A stretch of DNA of 25,277 nt, taken from positions 1-25,277 of IMG/VR virus record IMGVR_UViG_3300031623_000043, one strand, 5' to 3'. The stretch's first letter is position 1. Each line of letters opens with the position of its first letter. Shown here one piece after another: positions 7,142 to 14,432 of the stretch. The notes beneath the pieces were generated by a model, which was not told the DNA's origin, did not search any database, and saw nothing but the letters and a program-made list of their open reading frames with translations. Source of the stretch: a virus. A program made the position numbers and the translations under genes.

Positions 7142-8561
7142 ATATACATTTGACGTACAAAAACTTTATTTAGAAATGTTCTTAGCAGATGCTGAATCAT
7201 TTGCAAGAGCAAGTAATATCTTTGCACCAAAAAGTTTTGATAGGAAATTACAACCTATTGCAAAATTTATTAAAGACTACGTAGAAGAATACAAAGTCAT
7301 GCCTGAAGTTGATCAGGTTAATGCTAAACACGATATTAAATTAAAAGGTGCAAAAGATTTAGACCCATCTCACTTCTCATGGTTGTTAGATGAATTTGAA
7401 ACATTTTCCAGACACAAGGCACTTGAAGGTGCAATACTCCAATCGGCAGACTTACTCGAAAAGGGCGACTATGCTCCAGTAGAGGATATGATTAAAGAAG
7501 CAGTAAACGTTGGACTGACTCGTGATCTAGGTACAGACTACTTTGACGATCCAAAAGGTAGACTAGAGTTTTTAAAGAACTCAAACGGACAAGTCAGCAC
7601 AGGGTGGCCAGCAATTGATAAGAAATTGTTTGGTGGATTTAACCGAGGTGAACTAAACATTTTTGCAGGCGGATCAGGCGCTGGAAAAAGTTTGTTCTTA
7701 CAAAATCTTGCAGTTAACTGGGCACTGGTTGGCTTGAACGTAGTGTACATATCTTTTGAATTATCTGAATCATTAGCGGCAATGAGAATAGATGCTATGA
7801 TGACTAATATTCCAACAAGGTCTGTTATGAAACAAATGTCTGACGTTGAGATGAAAGTTAAAATGCTAAAGAAAAAAGCAGGTAACTTACAATTAAAGTA
7901 TATGCCTAGTGGTTATACAATAATGGATATTAAAACTTATATAAAAGAATTAGAACTTAAAAACAATAAGAAAATAGATTGTATACTAATTGATTACTTA
8001 GACTTAATGATGCCAAAAAGTAAAAAAGTATCTCCAAGTGACTTGTTTATAAAAGACAAATATGTATCAGAGGAATTAAGAAATTTTGCAGTTGAGAAAC
8101 AATGCTTATTAGCAACAGCATCTCAATTAAACAGAGCTAGTGTTGAAGAAATTGAATTCGATCATTCTCATATAGCAGGTGGACTATCTAAAGTACAAAC
8201 AGCAGATAACGTGATCGGTATCTTTACTAGTAGAGCTATGAGGGAGCGTGGAAGATATCAAATACAATTTATGAAAACTAGATCAAGTTCTGGTGTTGGA
8301 CACAAGATTGATTTAGAATTTGATATCGACACCCTAAGAATAAGAAATCTTGAGGAAGAAGAAGGTAAAGAACAATTTAGTTATAAGTCTTCTGCTGTAT
8401 ATGATACCCTTAAACAAAAATCCAAAATATCACCATCAGATCCAACACCTAATCTAGATCCTACTAAAGGCGAAGCTATGGGTGTTAAACAAAAAGCCAA
8501 TGTTGAGGGTGGCAAGTTAAGACAGCTATTAAACGAACTGCATTCAGACGAAGAACAATAA
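7134..8561 (+). CDS. 41: replicative DNA helicase, gp41/DnaB-like
   Basis: A 475-residue RecA-fold helicase. Walker A is GGSGAGKS (around residue 180) and the Walker B-like strand is IDCILIDYLDLM (around 281), followed by the ATASQLNRAS sensor segment of DnaB-type enzymes. The N-terminal ~150 residues are helical, as in the gp41 N-domain. In T4, gp41 forms the hexamer that unwinds the fork on the lagging strand and recruits gp61. Length matches T4 gp41 (475). It overlaps the radical SAM gene by 8 nt. A 97-nt non-coding gap follows. Confidence 0.92.
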   Translation: MAEYTFDVQKLYLEMFLADAESFARASNIFAPKSFDRKLQPIAKFIKDYVEEYKVMPEVDQVNAKHDIKLKGAKDLDPSHFSWLLDEFETFSRHKALEGAILQSADLLEKGDYAPVEDMIKEAVNVGLTRDLGTDYFDDPKGRLEFLKNSNGQVSTGWPAIDKKLFGGFNRGELNIFAGGSGAGKSLFLQNLAVNWALVGLNVVYISFELSESLAAMRIDAMMTNIPTRSVMKQMSDVEMKVKMLKKKAGNLQLKYMPSGYTIMDIKTYIKELELKNNKKIDCILIDYLDLMMPKSKKVSPSDLFIKDKYVSEELRNFAVEKQCLLATASQLNRASVEEIEFDHSHIAGGLSKVQTADNVIGIFTSRAMRERGRYQIQFMKTRSSSGVGHKIDLEFDIDTLRIRNLEEEEGKEQFSYKSSAVYDTLKQKSKISPSDPTPNLDPTKGEAMGVKQKANVEGGKLRQLLNELHSDEEQ

Positions 8562-8573
8562 TTCATTATATAC

Positions 8574-8588
8574 GCATATAATATATGC
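8574..8588. other. small inverted repeat after the helicase gene
   Basis: GCATAT and ATATGC flank a 3-nt loop, 12 nt past the helicase stop. There is no T-run, so it is not a standard terminator; it could stabilise the 3' end of the replication message. A/T-rich, so chance is quite possible. Confidence 0.3.
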
Positions 8589-8626
8589 ATATTATCTTAC
8601 AAATTGTTAGCACCTATGGTAATATT

Positions 8627-8634
8627 GGTAAATA
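8627..8634 (+). promoter_or_regulatory. candidate late promoter box
   Basis: GGTAAATA lies 24 nt before the ATG at 8659, with the SD between. Transcription starting about 6 nt downstream would give a short leader containing the SD. Strength is uncertain because the first two bases differ from the T4 box. Confidence 0.35.
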
Positions 8635-8646
8635 AACATATTGCAT

Positions 8647-8653
8647 AAGGAGA
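8647..8653 (+). promoter_or_regulatory. Shine-Dalgarno deciding the ATG at 8659
   Basis: AAGGAGA ends 5 nt before ATG 8659. It lies downstream of the in-frame TTG at 8641, ruling out that earlier start. Confidence 0.8.
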
Positions 8654-8658
8654 AACAT

Positions 8659-9558
8659 ATGAAAACATTAAAATGGTTAGTATTATCAACAAATAAGCAA
8701 GGGTTTGGACCTTGTCCAAAAGAGGTCGTAATGAGACCTGCAAAAACATTTAAAGAATTATTAGAAAAACGAACAAACGGAAATTTACAAGTTGAGCTTA
8801 TCGAAGACTTTGGTGCATATAAAGACAAATATAATAAAGAAGTAACTTATGCAAATTTATTTGATGCACTACGTGACGATGATGTTTCAATAGCACAAGT
8901 TGAAGTTGCTGATCTAGGTGGAGACCATAGGGCGTTTGACCTACCTTGGACGTTTAAATCACACGAACACGCTTCTAAAGTATTAGAAGGACATATTGGT
9001 ACATACATCAACAAAGGTTTAGAAAAACGAGGTATGAAAGGTTTAGCATACACGTATTCAGGCGGATACAGAGCGTTTGGATCTTTTGACACAATTCCAA
9101 CAGTAGAAGATTTTAAAGGTAAAAAAGTTTTAATAAACAAAAATCCAATTACTGCTGACTATATGAAAGCACTAGGGTTAGAAGCTACTAGAGAAAGTAA
9201 AGATGTTGATTTTAGAGATACAACTTATATTAGATTCAAAGAAGCTAAATCTTTCTTAAAATCAAGTCACTCTCTATTCTTAACTGACATTGTAGTAAGT
9301 AAGAAATTTTATGACAGTTGCACAAAAGACGAACAAGATGCATTAAACACAGTAGCAAAAGAAGTAGCAAACCTTGAAAGAGGTTGGACTACACAAGATG
9401 CTAAAGAGTTTGAAGCACTTGCAGGATGTGAAATAGTTGAATTGTCAGATGCAGACAGAACTATTATGCAAGAAAAAGCGAAAGAATTATACCAAACTTG
9501 GGAAGACAAGTATTTTCCAGGCAAAGGGTTTGTAAAACAAATCGCTAAATTGCAATAA
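8659..9558 (+). CDS. TRAP-transporter solute-binding protein-like (DctP family), no signal peptide
   Basis: A 299-residue protein with the DctP fold pattern: AKTFKELLEKRTNGNLQVELI after the first strand, a central FDLPWTFKSHEHASKVL, GYRAFGSFDTIPTVEDFKGKKV in the hinge region, and FLTDIVVSKKFYDSCTKDEQDAL near the C-terminus. In bacteria DctP captures organic acids in the periplasm for a DctQM permease. Here the N-terminus (MKTLKWLVLSTNKQG) goes almost directly into the first fold strand. An in-frame stop at 8629 excludes a longer start, so no export signal is encoded. No permease genes are present. It may be an intracellular ligand binder or an auxiliary metabolic gene. It has its own promoter-like box, a strong SD and a terminator, so it is a single-gene unit. 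Confidence 0.8.
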   Translation: MKTLKWLVLSTNKQGFGPCPKEVVMRPAKTFKELLEKRTNGNLQVELIEDFGAYKDKYNKEVTYANLFDALRDDDVSIAQVEVADLGGDHRAFDLPWTFKSHEHASKVLEGHIGTYINKGLEKRGMKGLAYTYSGGYRAFGSFDTIPTVEDFKGKKVLINKNPITADYMKALGLEATRESKDVDFRDTTYIRFKEAKSFLKSSHSLFLTDIVVSKKFYDSCTKDEQDALNTVAKEVANLERGWTTQDAKEFEALAGCEIVELSDADRTIMQEKAKELYQTWEDKYFPGKGFVKQIAKLQ

Positions 9559-9580
9559 ACATTTAAAAATATTTAAAAAG

Positions 9581-9605
9581 AGGCGGCTTTATGTCGCCTT
9601 TTTTT
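9581..9605 (+). terminator. Rho-independent terminator
   Basis: AGGCGGC (9581-9587) pairs with GTCGCCT (9593-9599) around a TTTAT loop with one G-T pair, followed by seven T (9599-9605). It lies 22 nt after the DctP-like stop and is the clearest terminator in the window. Confidence 0.92.
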
Positions 9606-9624
9606 GTGGCGGTGGCTAACTGCA

Positions 9625-9632
9625 TTTAAATA
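9625..9632 (+). promoter_or_regulatory. candidate late promoter box, leaderless spacing
   Basis: TTTAAATA, within a 12-nt sequence AACTGCATTTAA that recurs at 12458, ends 5 nt before the ATG at 9638. It follows a terminator, so transcription must restart here. Confidence 0.5.
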
Positions 9633-9637
9633 CCCAT

Positions 9638-10276
9638 ATGCAATTACAACGTTTATGGTCAGGATTTACAAACGAACAATACAATTATATTACCAATATT
9701 ATTAAAAACAGTGACGCTAAAAGTGTATGCGAACTTGGCACGTTTGTTGGAACCACGGCAAAAAATATTTGGGAACATATAAAAGATTCTGATAAAAAAT
9801 TATACCTTGTAGACAATTATTTGTTTTTACAAGAAGATAAAAGACAAAAATTTTTTGATAGTGTAAAACATTCAATAGATAAAAATACTCAAAATATAAT
9901 TCCTATACTAAAAAGCAGTCATGAATATAGATGGACTCAACACGATTTTATTATATTTGGACACCACGATGACAATCATATGTTACCGGATCTAAACGCA
10001 TTAATGAATAGCGATGTAAACTATGCAATAATAGGTGACGGTACTCCGGAATGTTTCCAAAGAACAAAAGCAGTATATGAACTAATAGCAAATCTTACTG
10101 GCAAAGGATTACGTCCACAGTATTATCTTAACGGATTAATTGTATTAGGAAGGAAACAGCTAGAATGCACACTGCCAACTAAACAAGATTTTTTATTTGG
10201 ACATAACATAAAATATATGCCTAAACCAAAAGGCAATTACTTAAAGGCAATAGATGAACTTAAAAGAATATATTAG
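9638..10276 (+). CDS. class I SAM-dependent methyltransferase-like protein
   Basis: A 212-residue Rossmann-type protein. Motif I is SVCELGTFVGTT (E32, G34, G38), and the acidic end of the second strand is KLYLVDNY (D59), the usual SAM ribose contact. The N-terminal LWSGFTNEQYNYI helix and overall length resemble Methyltransf_24-type enzymes that act on small molecules or sugars. No target-recognition domain for DNA is seen, and no DPPY/NPPY motif, so a DNA adenine methyltransferase is unlikely. It heads an apparent operon with an oxygenase-like and a ligase-like gene, overlapping the next gene by 23 nt. Substrate unknown. Confidence 0.65.
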   Translation: MQLQRLWSGFTNEQYNYITNIIKNSDAKSVCELGTFVGTTAKNIWEHIKDSDKKLYLVDNYLFLQEDKRQKFFDSVKHSIDKNTQNIIPILKSSHEYRWTQHDFIIFGHHDDNHMLPDLNALMNSDVNYAIIGDGTPECFQRTKAVYELIANLTGKGLRPQYYLNGLIVLGRKQLECTLPTKQDFLFGHNIKYMPKPKGNYLKAIDELKRIY

Positions 10277-10805
10277 TTGGACTAAAACTATTAACGAGTA
10301 TAAAACTGCACCAACTGTTGCAAATGCCGATGCATGGGGTTTTAAAAAATTAAAAAAAGTAAATGTTCCAGAAATAAAAATAGAAAATGCTACTGAAGGC
10401 GATGAAGGATATTGGAGTGTACGTAATAACGAATTAAACAATTGGGCAAAAGAAATATGGTCTGATTTAGTATTTCTTGATACAAAAATACAAATACAAA
10501 AACCCGGACAAGTATGTAAACCACATTTAGATTTTTTAGGATATTATTTAGAAGATATATGTATGGCGCATCCGGGTTTATTAAAGTTAAAACACTCGTT
10601 AGAAACACCAGCAATAGATATATGGCGTATGTTTATTGCCGTAGAGGACCGGGTTTGGGGACAACGATTTGTAATTAATGACTGGGATTGGATATGGAAA
10701 GCAGGAGACTGTATTAGATTAAACAACTGGCGGGCATTACATTGGACAGAAAATACTAGCAAGAAGGATAGAATTATAATTAAAGTAACAGGAGTTAAAT
10801 TTTGA
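10254..10805 (+). CDS. 2-oxoglutarate/Fe(II) oxygenase-like protein
   Basis: A 183-residue protein with the metal facial triad arrangement of 2OG/Fe(II) dioxygenases: H91-x-D93 in CKPHLDFLG, distal H163 in RALHWTEN, and R173 in KKDRIIIKVTG as the likely 2OG-carboxylate contact. W-AGDCIRLNN upstream of H163 forms the expected strand. This is the double-stranded beta-helix layout of aspartyl/asparaginyl hydroxylase-like enzymes. It lies between methyltransferase and asparagine-synthetase-like genes, with a 23-nt overlap upstream and a 4-nt overlap downstream. Peptide, amino-acid or small-molecule hydroxylation is a reasonable guess; the substrate is not evident. Confidence 0.65.
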   Translation: MNLKEYISWTKTINEYKTAPTVANADAWGFKKLKKVNVPEIKIENATEGDEGYWSVRNNELNNWAKEIWSDLVFLDTKIQIQKPGQVCKPHLDFLGYYLEDICMAHPGLLKLKHSLETPAIDIWRMFIAVEDRVWGQRFVINDWDWIWKAGDCIRLNNWRALHWTENTSKKDRIIIKVTGVKF

Positions 10806-12382
10806 AATTTTTTATATCTAATAAAGAAAAATTAACTAACAAATACGGACAGTGGTATTGGTGGGCAGATAAAAAGTGTAATGTAACACAAAACAAAGAA
10901 CACCTTGTAATTTACTCTGGATATGTTATTGAAGAACCTATAGATGAAATTGTTTTTCGAGATCCCCATTTATTAGAAAATTCAAACGGTACATTTTGGG
11001 CAGTAATTTTAACAAAAACATCAGTAAAAGTTATAGTTGATTACTTCTGTCAATCTAAAATTTTTTATCGACAAACAGACAGAATTGAAATTACAAATGC
11101 AATATATTTGTTTCCGTTTAATTCAAAAGATATTGATATGCCGGAAGTAATGAATAGGCTTAATATACCAGAAAAAGAACGAAATTATAAAGTATTAACA
11201 ACGTTTGAACGTTGGGAAACATTTATTCTAGACTGGGCCGCATATACTGACTCGGGTCCTAATTTAGGAATGAGGCAATATTCTCCGTCCAAATGTAAAA
11301 CCATTTTTAAAAATACTTTTATATTAGAACCCGATCATTGTTTAGAAGTTGTTGATAACATACTTAATATTAAAAGAATTCATAACACACACAAGTCAAT
11401 CCTTGATGCATTAAGTCCAACAACACCAGCATTTAATACAAGTGCAGAAATTGAAGAATATATTCATTTTTGTATGGACAGTCATGCGTCAGTTATTAAA
11501 CAAAATTATAAAAATATTACAAGCAGTTTAAGTGAAGGCATTGATTCTGTTTTACAAGATCAATATTTTCCTGAATCTAAAAAAATTATGTATCACTTTG
11601 CTCCTTCAAATGGACCATTTGATTACAAGCAAAAAGCTAACAATAAAACAAAAAATAAAAATGTACAAGTTGACCATTTTCCTTTAGACAAAGATAGCAT
11701 AAGCAAAATTGCTGGTGAAGTTATGAACGACCCTAGTTGTTTTTATTGGGATACTCTTCCCTCACAATGGCAACTTGCAAACATGAAAAGTAAACCCGAT
11801 GTTTTATTATTTGGGCAAAACGGAGACAATATGTTTATGCACAAACCGTTTTTCTATTACGAATATATGTTTGCTAAACAGATTCCAAAAAAAATATCTA
11901 TACAACAAAAATTAGAAGAATTTAACAAAACACTTGACGATTTTAAGGATTGTTATTCATCTCGAGATAATTTGTGGAGCCAACCTGTAAAAACTTGGCA
12001 AGAAGCATTCCACGACATGACTAAAGAAGAATTAATAAAAGAATTAGAAACTGACCGCGAAGATGCATGGAAAGACGATTTTGCAAGAAAAAATGCACCG
12101 GGTTTATATAATAGAGAAATTTCACACGCAGGAGATACACTAGTTACGTCTTTATATTGTGATAAAAGAATATTTTATAAAGTAATGAGTATGCCCGAAA
12201 ACATTATGCTTGAAAGTATTAAAGAAGCACAAATACAAAAAAATATTTTAAAATCTAAATTTAACTACACATTTGAAACACCATATAAAGATCAAGCAGA
12301 ATTTAATGCAGTACATATAATTAAACCAATGTATATGAGCGGCATGAAACATTGTTTAAAAAATCATTTACCCGATGCGTAA
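10802..12382 (+). CDS. asparagine-synthetase-like ATP-dependent ligase (divergent)
   Basis: A 526-residue protein laid out like AsnB. The first ~110 residues resemble the glutaminase-fold N-domain (LLENSNGTFWAVIL..., DYFCQSKIFYRQ, EITNAIYLFP), but residue 2 is Lys, so the catalytic Cys2 of glutamine-using enzymes is absent. The synthetase half shows a PP-loop-like SLSEGIDS (around residue 240; SGGxDS in the family, one Gly replaced by Glu), GQNGDNMF (around 337) in place of the GEGADE-type motif, and a C-terminal LYCDKRIFYKVMSMPE like the PFLD-region helix. AsnB relatives lacking Cys2 include beta-lactam synthetases and lasso-peptide cyclases. Amide-bond formation on an unknown substrate is inferred. 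It overlaps the oxygenase gene by 4 nt. The altered PP-loop leaves activity uncertain. Confidence 0.6.
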   Translation: MKFFISNKEKLTNKYGQWYWWADKKCNVTQNKEHLVIYSGYVIEEPIDEIVFRDPHLLENSNGTFWAVILTKTSVKVIVDYFCQSKIFYRQTDRIEITNAIYLFPFNSKDIDMPEVMNRLNIPEKERNYKVLTTFERWETFILDWAAYTDSGPNLGMRQYSPSKCKTIFKNTFILEPDHCLEVVDNILNIKRIHNTHKSILDALSPTTPAFNTSAEIEEYIHFCMDSHASVIKQNYKNITSSLSEGIDSVLQDQYFPESKKIMYHFAPSNGPFDYKQKANNKTKNKNVQVDHFPLDKDSISKIAGEVMNDPSCFYWDTLPSQWQLANMKSKPDVLLFGQNGDNMFMHKPFFYYEYMFAKQIPKKISIQQKLEEFNKTLDDFKDCYSSRDNLWSQPVKTWQEAFHDMTKEELIKELETDREDAWKDDFARKNAPGLYNREISHAGDTLVTSLYCDKRIFYKVMSMPENIMLESIKEAQIQKNILKSKFNYTFETPYKDQAEFNAVHIIKPMYMSGMKHCLKNHLPDA

Positions 12383-12435
12383 ATTTTTATAATGCGTTTT
12401 TTATTTTTATACGCGAATGCGTAAATTTGCGTAAA
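12375..12435. repeat. short direct repeats and hairpin after the ligase gene
   Basis: ATGCGTAAATTT occurs at 12375-12386 (running out of the ligase stop) and again at 12417-12428, with a partial ATGCGT at 12392 and GCGTAAA at 12429. TACGC-GAAT-GCGTA (12410-12423) can form a hairpin. No proper T-run follows. The rest of the gap to 12540 has no gene; it contains a second copy of AACTGCATTTAA at 12458-12469. Confidence 0.5.
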
Positions 12436-12540
12436 ACAGAGTGCCCTGACCTTTTGAAACTGCATTTAAGTTAACATAACAAAAATCTAACATTACTGGT
12501 CATGAACAGATAATTAAAAGTAAATTATGGAGCAAAATGT

Positions 12541-12753
12541 ATGGGCATACATCACACATATAAAGCACAAGCCGGCGAAAGAGCCAACAAAAAACAAAAT
12601 AAACAGTACGAGAAAGAAAGACGTTCTCGCAATCGCAAGATCCTACGACAACAGCAAGAGCAAGGTAAGTTAAAAGACTCGTATGTTGTTCCAGACGGTG
12701 TTACACTAACACTGGATATGATAACAGATCCTAAGAGAAATGGCAAGATTTAG
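12541..12753 (+). CDS. small basic helical protein
   Basis: A 70-residue protein beginning MGIHHTYKAQAGERANKK, with a continuous charged helix (KKQNKQYEKERRSRNRKILRQQQEQGK) and a short C-terminal VPDGVTLTLDM segment. A GGAG lies 8-11 nt before the ATG. It overlaps the DUF1289 gene by 14 nt. No membrane span. It could be a nucleic-acid-binding or scaffold protein, or, being the small product nearest several tailoring genes, a substrate; neither is supported by a motif. Confidence 0.6.
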   Translation: MGIHHTYKAQAGERANKKQNKQYEKERRSRNRKILRQQQEQGKLKDSYVVPDGVTLTLDMITDPKRNGKI

Positions 12754-12928
12754 TATCAGCTCACATGAAATATATAGACTTCCATGTATTGGTGTATGTA
12801 GTATTGATGAAAACAGTGGCTTTTGTGTTGGATGTAGTCGAACAGAAGAAGAAGTATATAAGTGGGAAGATCCAAACACTACGGACGAATGGAAAAAGAA
12901 AAACGAAGAAGAATTAAAAACTAGATGA
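12740..12928 (+). CDS. DUF1289-family small cysteine-rich protein
   Basis: A 62-residue protein with PCIGVCSIDENSGFCVGCSRTEEEVYKW, matching the DUF1289 signature PCxxxC...GxCxGCxRTxxE. Four cysteines (C16, C20, C29, C32) suggest metal or Fe-S binding. The family is widespread in proteobacteria and its role is poorly defined. In this operon it lies directly before a radical SAM gene (4-nt overlap), so handling of iron-sulfur clusters is an attractive but unproved idea. A host-derived gene is likely. Confidence 0.8.
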   Translation: MARFSISSHEIYRLPCIGVCSIDENSGFCVGCSRTEEEVYKWEDPNTTDEWKKKNEEELKTR

Positions 12929-13962
12929 TTAATCAAAGATTATTTGAACATTATAACATCGACACAAAGAAAAATTTACAAATTAAAAATATATGTCCGC
13001 GACCATACGATACTGTTCTCATAGATAAAAATGGATCTTGTTATGCTTGTGAGTGTACATCATGGCTACCACAAAGCATAGGCAACTTACAATTAAAAAC
13101 ATTAGACGAAATTATTAATTCTAAAATGCAACAATACTTACAAAGTTCTGTTGCTGATGGAACGTATCGTTATTGTAATGAACATCAATGTTCTTACATA
13201 AAGTCTGATTCTGTATCGCATGGCCAGCCAGAACGCATACAGCATTTAAGACTTGCTATAGATGACAGTTGCAATTTGAGGTGCCCGAGCTGTCGTAAAG
13301 ATTTAATATTTCACAAAGAAGGTTCTGCATTTAAGTTAGGAATTAAACTTGCAGATAAAATAAATGATTGGTTGTACACATATACGCATCCAATCCAAGT
13401 GCATATAGGATCTGATGGAGATCCTTTTGCTTCACACGTATATAGACACTTCATGGAACAAACTCCGGAGCGAAATAATATCAAGTATTCCATATTAACT
13501 AATGGACTTATGTTTAAAGAGTTTCATACCAAAGTACCATACATTATAAACAACTTGCGAGACCTAGGCGTAAGCATTGATGGTGCAAGTAAAGAAACGT
13601 ATGAGAAATTAAGACTAGGTGGTAATTGGGATAAAATTAGAAAGAACTTAGACTGCATAGCCGAATTAAAAGAGAAACATAATTTTAGATTTATAATACA
13701 CTTTGTTGTGCAAAAAGACAACTATCACGAAATGGAAAACATTATTGACCTAGGTGAGCAATATGGTGCTGATAGGGTTTGGCTAAACAAAATAGAAGAC
13801 TGGGGTACCATGGACGATTTTAAAACACAAAACATATTTGAAACACCAGATTACAAACATCAACTAGACAATGTTGTACAACGTATACAAAAACGCAATG
13901 ATAGATTTATTGAGTGCCCTACCCTAATAAGTGAAGCGGTTCGTTATAAAAACAAAAGCTAA
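12925..13962 (+). CDS. radical SAM protein with N-terminal SPASM/twitch-like region
   Basis: A 345-residue protein in which the cysteine-rich auxiliary region comes first: C24, C39, C42, C44, then C84 and C89, embedded in TVLIDKNGSCYAC...SIGNL...LDEIINSKMQQYLQ, which is the usual SPASM wording. The radical SAM motif follows as C116-x3-C120-x2-C123 (CNLRCPSC), with GSDGDP and a SIDGASKETYEKLR strand. In common SPASM enzymes the order is core then SPASM, so this is reversed. Peptide or protein modification is the usual role of SPASM enzymes. It overlaps the DUF1289 gene by 4 nt and converges with the next gene over 44 nt. Confidence 0.85.
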   Translation: MINQRLFEHYNIDTKKNLQIKNICPRPYDTVLIDKNGSCYACECTSWLPQSIGNLQLKTLDEIINSKMQQYLQSSVADGTYRYCNEHQCSYIKSDSVSHGQPERIQHLRLAIDDSCNLRCPSCRKDLIFHKEGSAFKLGIKLADKINDWLYTYTHPIQVHIGSDGDPFASHVYRHFMEQTPERNNIKYSILTNGLMFKEFHTKVPYIINNLRDLGVSIDGASKETYEKLRLGGNWDKIRKNLDCIAELKEKHNFRFIIHFVVQKDNYHEMENIIDLGEQYGADRVWLNKIEDWGTMDDFKTQNIFETPDYKHQLDNVVQRIQKRNDRFIECPTLISEAVRYKNKS

Positions 13963-14398
13963 ACTGAATTCTAGGATATGTAGCATTAGGTCCCATTTCA
14001 ACTGTATGTGGTATATTTGAACGTAACACAATAGGTCTTGTAGATTCGGTTCTATCGATTTCTTTTTTATTCTTATCAAACCAAATGTTATATGTGTCTT
14101 GTGTGTTTAACACAGGAAAATTAATCTTTGCAATAACCGGTGGCTCGTCTGTATGCATACTGGTTTTATTTTGTTTTGAATAGATTGTCCAACTTATATC
14201 ACGTACTCTTAAATTCATTGATGAGAACCATTCCATAAGATCTGGATTGGTATTAATTACTTTTATTACATCTTGTCTGGTTAATGCATTCCAAAAGGAA
14301 TTAGCTGTTTCTATTAAATCGTTTGCCTCTAAAAAATTATACAAACCTTCTGCAATTTTTTCTTGGTTTTCACAAGTCAGAATAAAATATGATTTCAT
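13919..14398 (-). CDS. compact 2OG/Fe(II) oxygenase-like protein, minus strand
   Basis: A 159-residue protein with H82-x-D84 (MHTDEPP), a following strand IAKINFPVLNTQDTYNIWF, distal H131 (SNIPHTVEM) and R143 (YPRIQFSFCF), the spacing expected of a small double-stranded beta-helix dioxygenase. It is not closely similar by eye to the + strand oxygenase at 10254. Its 3' end overlaps the radical SAM gene by 44 nt on the other strand, and its start sits 6 nt from a palindromic promoter box shared with the dehydrogenase gene. Substrate unknown. Confidence 0.6.
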   Translation of the reverse strand: MKSYFILTCENQEKIAEGLYNFLEANDLIETANSFWNALTRQDVIKVINTNPDLMEWFSSMNLRVRDISWTIYSKQNKTSMHTDEPPVIAKINFPVLNTQDTYNIWFDKNKKEIDRTESTRPIVLRSNIPHTVEMGPNATYPRIQFSFCFYNEPLHLLG

Positions 14399-14403
14399 AT
14401 ACT

Positions 14404-14415
14404 GTATTTAAATAC
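14404..14415. promoter_or_regulatory. palindromic, possibly bidirectional late promoter
   Basis: GTATTTAAATAC is a perfect 12-nt palindrome in the 34-nt gap between divergent genes. It presents TTTAAATA on both strands. On the minus strand the box ends 6 nt before the ATG at 14398; on the + strand it ends 18 nt before the ATG at 14433. Both flanking genes need a promoter here. Confidence 0.5.
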
Positions 14416-14432
14416 GTTTGAAACAGAGCAAA

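Noticed and set aside
8641-8658. TTG start six codons ahead of the DctP-like gene
   Set aside because: The SD lies between the TTG and ATG 8659, so the TTG cannot use it.
9638-10276. Methyltransferase as a DNA restriction-modification enzyme
   Set aside because: No DPPY/NPPY or PCQ motif, no target-recognition region and no endonuclease gene nearby.
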